From Bacillota bacterium (GTDB taxonomy: Bacteria; Bacillota; Desulfotomaculia; Desulfotomaculales; Desulforudaceae), in assembly GCA_040757205.1 (NCBI GenBank), contig JBFLXL010000013.1:1-37204 (forward strand): 37,204 nucleotides of DNA. Reading direction: 5' to 3'. The position numbers and the translations under genes were made by a program. Below are positions 32,366 to 37,204 of this stretch, in pieces. The notes below the pieces were generated by a model. That model had not been told where the DNA came from, made no database searches, and saw only the letters and a list, made by a program, of their open reading frames with translations. How positions within the stretch are numbered: the first letter of the stretch is position 1; the number at the start of each line of letters is the position of its first letter.

Positions 32366-32946
32366 TACCCCCGTTCCCCCTTACTGCGGCGCTCATGCCT
32401 CTCGCGTTCGCTGAATACACACCCGCAGTACTGCTGGCGGTAAAGGCCGATTTCCCGAGACCGTGCGGCCGCCTTCCGAAAACCCGGCCGAAAGTCCTCA
32501 TAGTAGAATGGTATGCCGTACTCGGCCGCGGCGGCCGCCCCCGCCTCCCGGATCAAATCGTGCTTTTGACGAGGGCTGACCAGAAGCGTGGTCGAAAAGG
32601 CCGCAAACCGGTCCCGCACCGCGAAGCGCGCCGTCTGCCGCAACCGCTGGGTGAAGCAGAACCGGCAGCGGTCCCCCTCCCGGTACGCCACCTCGCGGAA
32701 GTACTGCTCGAGCGGGTAGTCCGGCGCGAAAATTACCGGCCAACCTTCCTCCCGGGCGAACCCGGCCAGGGTCTCCTGCCGGCGCAGGTACTCCGCATAC
32801 GGGTGAATGTTGGGATTGAAGAAATAACCGTGCGGCTCGAACCCCTGCGCCCGCAACCGCTCCAGCGGGTGGATGGCGCACGGCCCGCAGCAAACGTGGA
32901 GCAGCAACAGCTTGCGGTTTCCGTCGTGCGCCCCCGGCTTCGCCAC
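32365..32946 (-). CDS. queH: Epoxyqueuosine reductase QueH
   Basis: QueH reduces epoxyqueuosine in tRNA to queuosine, the last step, as the non-B12 alternative to QueG. The 193-residue protein carries the metal-cluster cysteines in LLLHVCCGPCAIHPLERL, DRCRFCFTQRL and QQYCGCVFSE, and the family stretch YFFNPNIHPYAEYLRR. The start is GTG 32946 with GGAGTG upstream. It sits in the ruvB-queH-DUF2905-queA-tgt order, completing the late queuosine steps; the de novo preQ1 genes are not in this window. Confidence 0.93.
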   Translation of the reverse strand: MAKPGAHDGNRKLLLLHVCCGPCAIHPLERLRAQGFEPHGYFFNPNIHPYAEYLRRQETLAGFAREEGWPVIFAPDYPLEQYFREVAYREGDRCRFCFTQRLRQTARFAVRDRFAAFSTTLLVSPRQKHDLIREAGAAAAAEYGIPFYYEDFRPGFRKAAARSREIGLYRQQYCGCVFSERERHERRSKGERG

Positions 32947-32960
32947 CCCGCATCACTCCG

Positions 32961-34001
32961 CTACCAGATGGTCTCCTGGGGTACCCGCTTCAGCGGGTCT
33001 GCGTTCGCGGGCGGCGGGCTCCCCAGATGCCGGTAAGCCGAAGGGGTGGCCACCCGGCCCCGGGAAGTGCGGGCGATAAGACCGGACTGCAGAAGGTAGG
33101 GCTCGTACACGTCCTCCAGGTTCGCCGCCTCCTCGCCCGTGGCCGCCGCCAGAGTGTCCAGCCCGACCGGGCCGCCGCCGAACTTCTCGATCAGCACCGC
33201 CAACAGGTGCCGGTCGGTGTTATCGAGACCCAATTCGTCAACCCCCAGAAACTCCAGGGCCTCCGCCGCGTTGCCGGCGGTGATCATACCCTGGGCCCGT
33301 ACCTGCACGTAGTCCCGCACCCGTTTCAACAGCCGGTTCGCCACGCGCGGCGTCCCCCGGGCCCGGCGGGCGATCATGGCCGCCCCGGCCGGTTCGATAT
33401 CCACCCGGATGATGTCCGCGCCCCGGATCACTATGGCCAGGAGGTCCTCCGGGCTGTAAAACTCCAGCCGGCTGATCACCCCGAAGCGGTCCCGCAACGG
33501 CGACGTCAGCTGCCCCGCCCTGGTGGTCGCGCCCACCAGCGTGAACCGCGGCAGGTTAAGGCGGAGCGAGCGCGCTCCGGGGCCTTTTCCGATTACTATG
33601 TCCAGGGCGAAGTCTTCCATCCCAGGGTAGAGGATTTCCTCAACGGTCCGGGACAGGCGGTGTACTTCGTCGATGAACAGGATGTCGCCCGGACCCAGGT
33701 TGGTCAGAATCGCCGCCAGATCCCCCGGCCGCTCAATCGCCGGCCCGGACGTGACCCGGATGCTGCCGCCCATCTCCCGCGCGATGATGTGCGCCAGCGT
33801 GGTCTTCCCCAGGCCCGGCGGCCCGTAAAGCAGTACGTGGTCCAGGGCCTCGCCCCGGCGCCGGGCGGCTTCAATGCAAAGGGCCAGGGTTTCCCGGACC
33901 CTGGCTTGGCCGATGAACTCATCCAGGTAGCGGGGACGCAAGGTGACTTCGTCGACGTCTTCCACCTTTAGATCGGGCGCCACAATTCTCTGTTCCACCA
34001 T
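32961..34001 (-). CDS. ruvB: Holliday junction branch-migration helicase RuvB
   Basis: RuvB is the AAA+ motor that drives branch migration with RuvA. The 346-residue protein has Walker A GPPGLGKT (residues 60-67), Walker [11 protein letters not shown] (106-115), sensor [18 protein letters not shown] with the arginine finger region, and a C-terminal winged helix ending [16 protein letters not shown]. The last ten or so residues (DPLKRVPQ) are encoded by a variant of the palindromic repeat family. The ATG at 34001 has GGGGGGAAG upstream, 10 bases after ruvA. Confidence 0.97.
   Translation of the reverse strand: MVEQRIVAPDLKVEDVDEVTLRPRYLDEFIGQARVRETLALCIEAARRRGEALDHVLLYGPPGLGKTTLAHIIAREMGGSIRVTSGPAIERPGDLAAILTNLGPGDILFIDEVHRLSRTVEEILYPGMEDFALDIVIGKGPGARSLRLNLPRFTLVGATTRAGQLTSPLRDRFGVISRLEFYSPEDLLAIVIRGADIIRVDIEPAGAAMIARRARGTPRVANRLLKRVRDYVQVRAQGMITAGNAAEALEFLGVDELGLDNTDRHLLAVLIEKFGGGPVGLDTLAAATGEEAANLEDVYEPYLLQSGLIARTSRGRVATPSAYRHLGSPPPANADPLKRVPQETIW
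32978..32998. repeat. Variant palindromic repeat at the ruvB 3' end
   Basis: GGGGTACCCGCTTCAGCGGG matches the pattern of the 23187 copy (GGGGCACCCACGTTAGTGGG) with compensating changes in both arms (CCCGC/GCGGG instead of CCCAC/GTGGG). That is consistent with conservation of the hairpin. Confidence 0.6.
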
Positions 34002-34011
34002 CTTCCCCCCA

Positions 34012-34677
34012 TCACTGCTGTGCGCCCATCAGGCGCAAAGCCGCGTGGACCAAGCCCGTAGCGTCCAGCTTACGATCGGGCAGGCGGTCCAAGACCTCGC
34101 GTGCCTCCCGCGGCGTATAGCCGAGGCTGGTCAAGGCGGCCAGGGCTTCGTTTTCCGCCCAACCCGCTACCAAGGGTACCCCGGCTAGCGCACTTCCCCC
34201 GACTTCCGTGGGTACCCCGCCCGACCCACTGGTGTGGGCACCCCGCAGGTCCGCGCTCACGACCGAGTTCTGCTGTTTTTCAAGCCGGTCCCGCAATTCG
34301 ACCACGATGCGGCGGGCCGATTTGGCGCCGATCCCCGGTACGCTGGTCAGAACGCCGGTGTCTTCCCGCAGGATCGCGGCCCAAAGCCGGCGGGCGCCAA
34401 GACGCCCCACCACCGCCAGCGCCGTCCGCGGACCGATACCGGCCACACCCAGCAAGAGTACAAAGGCGGTGCGGTCCAATTCGCCGGAAAAGCCGAACAT
34501 CTCCAGCGCCGTTTCCTTCACGGAGAGGTAAGTATAAAGGAAGACCGTTTCCCCGGGTTCGGGCATACCGGCGGCCAGCGGCGGCGGCACCTGGACCCGG
34601 TAACCGATCCCCCCCACCTCGACCACAACGGCTTCCGGATGGACGGAAACCAGTTTGCCCTTCAGGAAGTCGATCAC
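34012..34677 (-). CDS. ruvA: Holliday junction protein RuvA with linker insertion
   Basis: RuvA binds four-way junctions as a tetramer and loads RuvB. The 221-residue protein is longer than the usual 190-205. The N-terminal OB domain is [12 protein letters not shown] to FGFSG. The two helix-hairpin-helix motifs are [17 protein letters not shown] and [16 protein letters not shown]. The C-terminal RuvB-binding domain is [17 protein letters not shown]. The extra length (residues about 145-170) lies in the flexible linker and is encoded by the GTGGGTACCCC-type repeat ([14 protein letters not shown]). The GTG at 34677 has GGAGG at good spacing and overlaps the ruvC stop. Confidence 0.95.
   Translation of the reverse strand: MIDFLKGKLVSVHPEAVVVEVGGIGYRVQVPPPLAAGMPEPGETVFLYTYLSVKETALEMFGFSGELDRTAFVLLLGVAGIGPRTALAVVGRLGARRLWAAILREDTGVLTSVPGIGAKSARRIVVELRDRLEKQQNSVVSADLRGAHTSGSGGVPTEVGGSALAGVPLVAGWAENEALAALTSLGYTPREAREVLDRLPDRKLDATGLVHAALRLMGAQQ
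34171..34246. repeat. Palindromic repeat array in the ruvA linker
   Basis: Three degenerate copies of the GTGGGTRCCCC/ACCCACT unit, one with a full ACCCACTGGTGTGGGCACC hairpin near 34224-34242, lie in frame in the linker region of ruvA. Confidence 0.75.
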
Positions 34678-35162
34678 CGCAAAGCCTCCATCCGCCGGTG
34701 ATGGCAGTGGCATATGGCCACCGCCAGCGCGTCCGCGACGTCGTCGGGCCGGGGGGTTGCCGCCAGACCGAGGACCGTGCGCACCATGTACTGTACCTGC
34801 TTCTTATCGGCCCGGCCCGAGCCGGTAATACTCTGCTTGATCTGCAACGGGGTGTATTCAATGATCCGGGCGCCCGCCTGGGCGGCGGCCAGCAGGGCCA
34901 CGCCGCGCGCCTGCCCGACCTGCAAGGCGGTGGTCACATTCCGGTGAAAGAACAACTGCTCTACCGCCACTTCCCGGGGGCGGTAGCGCTCGTGAAGAGC
35001 AGTGAACAGCCGGTAGAGCAATTCCAGGCGGCCGGCGTCGGGCAGGCCGGCCGGGGTGCGCAGACAATCGTAGGCGATCACCTCGTAACTGCTGCCGGTA
35101 GTTAATAGCAGCCCGTAGCCGGTAACAGCCACGCCGGGGTCGAGCCCCATAACGACAACCAT
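34674..35162 (-). CDS. ruvC: Holliday junction resolvase RuvC
   Basis: RuvC cuts Holliday junctions as a dimer. The 162-residue protein has the RNase H-like core with catalytic acidic residues in MGLDPGVAVTGYGLL (first Asp), VAVEQLFFHRN (Glu) and the C-terminal pair in RPDDVADALAVAICH. The LQIKQSITGSGRADKKQVQYMV segment is typical. The ATG at 35162 has GGAGGAG upstream. It is the first gene of ruvCAB and follows bofC by 37 bases. Confidence 0.96.
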   Translation of the reverse strand: MVVVMGLDPGVAVTGYGLLLTTGSSYEVIAYDCLRTPAGLPDAGRLELLYRLFTALHERYRPREVAVEQLFFHRNVTTALQVGQARGVALLAAAQAGARIIEYTPLQIKQSITGSGRADKKQVQYMVRTVLGLAATPRPDDVADALAVAICHCHHRRMEALR

Positions 35163-35199
35163 GGCTCTCCTCCTGAGAGCCTATTCGACGACCACCATG

Positions 35200-35787
35200 C
35201 TAATCCTGCCGCAGTTCGTCCAGATTTTCCAGGGCCGCGTGCAAAGTAGCCTCATCCGGGAACTCCATTTCCTTGCGCAGACCGGCCTGGACTCCCTCGG
35301 GCTGCAGCCGGAACGCCATCGACTGCTCGAGCCGCTCACGGTAAAACTTGGACAGGTTCTCCACCGGGATGTCCGTCACCTGCGATACCGCGCCCCCCCC
35401 GCCCAGCGGCCCTTCATAGACGGCCACATAGCCCTCGAAGACGCCCAGGTGGCGGTAGGCGGCGTGCCGCGCGCAAAACAGGGTGCTTTGCCGGACCACC
35501 TCCAGTTCTTCAGGCAGGTTCGCAACCACGGACCATCCGTCCGCATCCGGAAAATGGAGCCTGATTCCCGCCGCGTCCAGTCCGTGGATCTCGGCCGGAG
35601 CGACACCCTGGGCTCCGGTCTCACGGTCGCCACAGGCGTAAACGATCGAGTGCCGGAAAGCGGTGTGCTCACCCACAGCCGGTTCCGGGTCCGCCCCGTC
35701 GACGGTCCCGCCCCAGATCCAGAAGCCAGCGACGGTCAGGATGGCCAGGAGTACCAGAAAGCCCGGCACCGTATAGCGTCTGTCCAC
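35200..35787 (-). CDS. bofC: BofC-type sporulation protein
   Basis: The 195-residue protein has an N-terminal signal or anchor (VPGFLVLLAILTVAGFWIWG). Its C-terminal region HLGVFEGYVAVYEGP ... VTDIPVENLSKFYRERLEQ matches the BofC C-terminal domain. BofC in Bacillus acts in the forespore intermembrane space to restrain the SpoIVB protease during sigma-K activation. The middle part is variable. GTG 35787 is chosen because GGGGGTG lies about six bases upstream; a TTG at 35802 is also in frame. Location directly before ruvC agrees with other endospore formers. Confidence 0.8.
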   Translation of the reverse strand: MDRRYTVPGFLVLLAILTVAGFWIWGGTVDGADPEPAVGEHTAFRHSIVYACGDRETGAQGVAPAEIHGLDAAGIRLHFPDADGWSVVANLPEELEVVRQSTLFCARHAAYRHLGVFEGYVAVYEGPLGGGGAVSQVTDIPVENLSKFYRERLEQSMAFRLQPEGVQAGLRKEMEFPDEATLHAALENLDELRQD

Positions 35788-35872
35788 TATCATCACCCCC
35801 AACTAGCCTGTTGTGATAGTAATTATTGCCAGCCGGGACGCTCCTGATACAGGCAGACCATAAAAAATATGA

Positions 35873-35894
35873 AAAGGACCGCCTTTGGTCCTTT
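35873..35894. terminator. Bidirectional-type terminator after nadE
   Basis: AAAGGACC and GGTCCTTT make a perfect eight-bp stem with a six-base loop; on the minus strand TCATATTTTTT follows. It ends the nadE transcript before bofC. Confidence 0.7.
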
Positions 35895-35943
35895 GCCGTG
35901 ATTTTCCTTCTTAAAGAATTGCTTTCCTGTACAGCGACCCGTC

Positions 35944-36669
35944 TTAGAACGGGGGTACCGCGGGCATCTCCCGTTTGTGCCGGTTGCGCCGGATCCACTT
36001 ATTGACGGCCGCTTTCACCTTGGCGGAACCCTCTCCGGCGGCCAAGTAGTCATCCAGTTCCTGGTAAGAAAAACCGAATTCGTCCTCGTCCACGTGGTCA
36101 TGCCAGAGACCGGCGGAAGGCGCACGGGCGATGATCCGTTCCGGCAGGTCCAGGTGCCTGGCCATATCCCAGACTTCGGTTTTCAAAAGGTTGGCCAGCG
36201 GCAAGAGATCGGCGCCCCCGTCCCCGTACTTGGTGAAAAAGCCGATCATGATTTCGCTGCGGTTTCCGGTGCCGGCCACCAGGTAGCTGTTCCGGGCGGC
36301 GTAAAAGTACAGGGTGGTCATCCGCAGCCGCGGCTTGATATTGGCCACGGTCAGGTCGCGCTCGTTGGAGGGGCTGTAATCCTCTCCGCACAGCTCCACC
36401 AGCAGATCGGCGAACACCCGGTCCAAGACGACTGTTTTGGTCGGCAGGTTCAGGTGCTCCGCCACCAGCCGGGCGTCTTCCGCGTCCTGAGGGCGGCTGA
36501 AACAAGGCATGATCACCCCCAGGGAGTTGTCGGGGAAAGCCCGCTTGGCCAAGGCCGCCACCACCGCCGAGTCAATCCCGCCACTCAATCCAAACACCAG
36601 GCCTTGCGCCCCGGCGCCGGCGACCTTGTCCTTCAACCAGTCGGTGAGTCTGGGAACCAGTTTGTGCAT
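35944..36669 (-). CDS. nadE: NAD+ synthetase, ammonia-dependent
   Basis: NadE amidates nicotinic acid adenine dinucleotide to NAD+ using ATP. The 241-residue protein has the PP-loop SGGIDS at residues 29-34 and the stretches TLYFYAARNSYLVAGTGNRSE, FFTKYGDGGADLLPLANLLK and RAPSAGLWHDHVDEDEFG. No glutaminase domain is attached, so it probably uses ammonia. The ATG at 36669 has only a distant GGGAGG. It lies between the rRNA genes and bofC, bounded by terminators on both sides. Confidence 0.95.
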   Translation of the reverse strand: MHKLVPRLTDWLKDKVAGAGAQGLVFGLSGGIDSAVVAALAKRAFPDNSLGVIMPCFSRPQDAEDARLVAEHLNLPTKTVVLDRVFADLLVELCGEDYSPSNERDLTVANIKPRLRMTTLYFYAARNSYLVAGTGNRSEIMIGFFTKYGDGGADLLPLANLLKTEVWDMARHLDLPERIIARAPSAGLWHDHVDEDEFGFSYQELDDYLAAGEGSAKVKAAVNKWIRRNRHKREMPAVPPF

Positions 36670-36845
36670 TGCTTCAACTCAAGCCTCCCATTCCAGTTTG
36701 CCGATAACATACTAACACTTTTCCGGGCTTGGGTAAATATCCAATCTTTTTTCGTGTTTTTGGTGGAACTTGCGCCCGGAAGCACCGATCTTCGCGATTG
36801 ACCGGGAGCACTTAGCCGGCGAAAACCGGCTAAAGGCCCCCAGGC

Positions 36846-36887
36846 AATGAGAAGACCCCGGCTGATCAAAGCCGGGGTCTTCTCATT
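36846..36887 (-). terminator. Terminator of the rRNA operon
   Basis: A perfect 18-bp inverted repeat (AATGAGAAGACCCCGGCT and its complement) with a six-base loop lies directly after the 5S rRNA gene on the minus strand. It is by far the strongest hairpin in the window. The rest of the 36670-36845 gap shows no gene. Confidence 0.85.
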
Positions 36888-36890
36888 AGT

Positions 36891-37007
<117 letters not shown>

Positions 37008-37013
37008 TTTTGG

Positions 37014-37077
37014 TCGTCGGTCGTCGGTCGTCCGTCGTCGGTGACTTTCCGACCACTGACCACCAACCACGGACCAC
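37014..37077. repeat. Heptanucleotide repeats in the 23S-5S spacer
   Basis: On the minus strand four GTGGTCN units are followed by four GACGACC/GACGACG units, both with seven-base period, filling most of the spacer between 23S and 5S rRNA. Confidence 0.75.
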
Positions 37078-37112
37078 TCAATATTCCCTCAAAACTGCAC
37101 AGCGTGGATTTT

Positions 37113-37204
37113 TAAGATCAAGCCCTCGACCGATTAGTACCGGTCCGCTGAACTGGTCGCCCAGCTTACACGCCCGGCCTATCTACCTGGTATTCTACCA
37201 GGGG
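37113..37204 (-). rRNA. rrl: 23S ribosomal RNA, 3' end (partial)
   Basis: The minus strand reads GGTAGATAGGCCGGGCGTGT, then GACCGGTACTAATCGGTCGA and GGGCTTGATCTTA, the conserved 3' end of bacterial 23S rRNA. The gene continues past the right edge of the window. The 3' end is placed by resemblance only. Confidence 0.92.

Noticed and set aside
37008-37112. tRNA gene in the 23S-5S spacer
   Set aside because: The spacer is filled by heptanucleotide repeats and a GTGCAGTTTTGAGGG-type rRNA spacer sequence; no tRNA arms or TTCRA-type T-loop can be placed.

Overview
The window is about 37 kb of GC-rich DNA (roughly 60 % G+C by eye). It looks like chromosome of an anaerobic, endospore-forming Firmicute of the Peptococcaceae/Desulfotomaculum kind; a Desulforudis- or Ammonifex-like genus is a guess. 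The reasons are an NAD-linked [FeFe] hydrogenase, siroheme-dependent (Ahb) heme synthesis, sporulation-associated BofC and YteA-like proteins, strong G-rich Shine-Dalgarno (SD) sequences and frequent TTG/GTG starts. Apart from minC and hsp20, every gene reads on the minus strand, so the order below runs from high to low coordinates.

Right edge: the 3' end of a 23S rRNA, a 5S rRNA and a strong terminator, all on the minus strand. Then come nadE, bofC, ruvC-ruvA-ruvB, queH, a DUF2905 protein, queA and tgt (late queuosine steps), yajC, an HD phosphohydrolase, secD-secF, an ACT-domain protein with its UPF0210/PFL partner, a DUF5665 membrane protein, a DksA/YteA-type zinc-finger protein and a long-chain polyprenyl diphosphate synthase.

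Middle (about 11.5-22.1 kb): a nearly complete heme cluster from glutamyl-tRNA through siroheme: sirC, hemA, hemC, cobA-hemD fusion, ahbC, hemB, ahbD, ahbA, ahbB, hemL. Several of these genes overlap. Sirohydrochlorin ferrochelatase and gltX are not seen here. Downstream lies a three-gene [FeFe] hydrogenase (NuoE-like, NuoF-like and catalytic subunits). Directly after it is a small thioredoxin-like gene that only makes sense if an in-frame UGA is read as selenocysteine.

Left part: a small heat-shock protein, a NUDIX ADP-ribose pyrophosphatase, minC without minD beside it, galT-glgA, an M24 peptidase, an iron-sulfur flavoprotein-like reductase, and at the extreme left three short direct repeats that look like an insertion-sequence end. 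No gene-free stretch exceeds 300 bases.

The most unusual content is (1) the candidate selenoprotein with a SECIS-like hairpin; (2) a family of short G/C palindromic repeats that has spread into coding sequence, forming 18-bp tandem arrays that add hexapeptide repeats to AhbC and HemA and a linker to RuvA; (3) several unrelated heptanucleotide tandem repeats at gene junctions; (4) terminator-like palindromes placed directly before ribosome binding sites; and (5) a 68-bp tandem duplication ahead of cobA-hemD.
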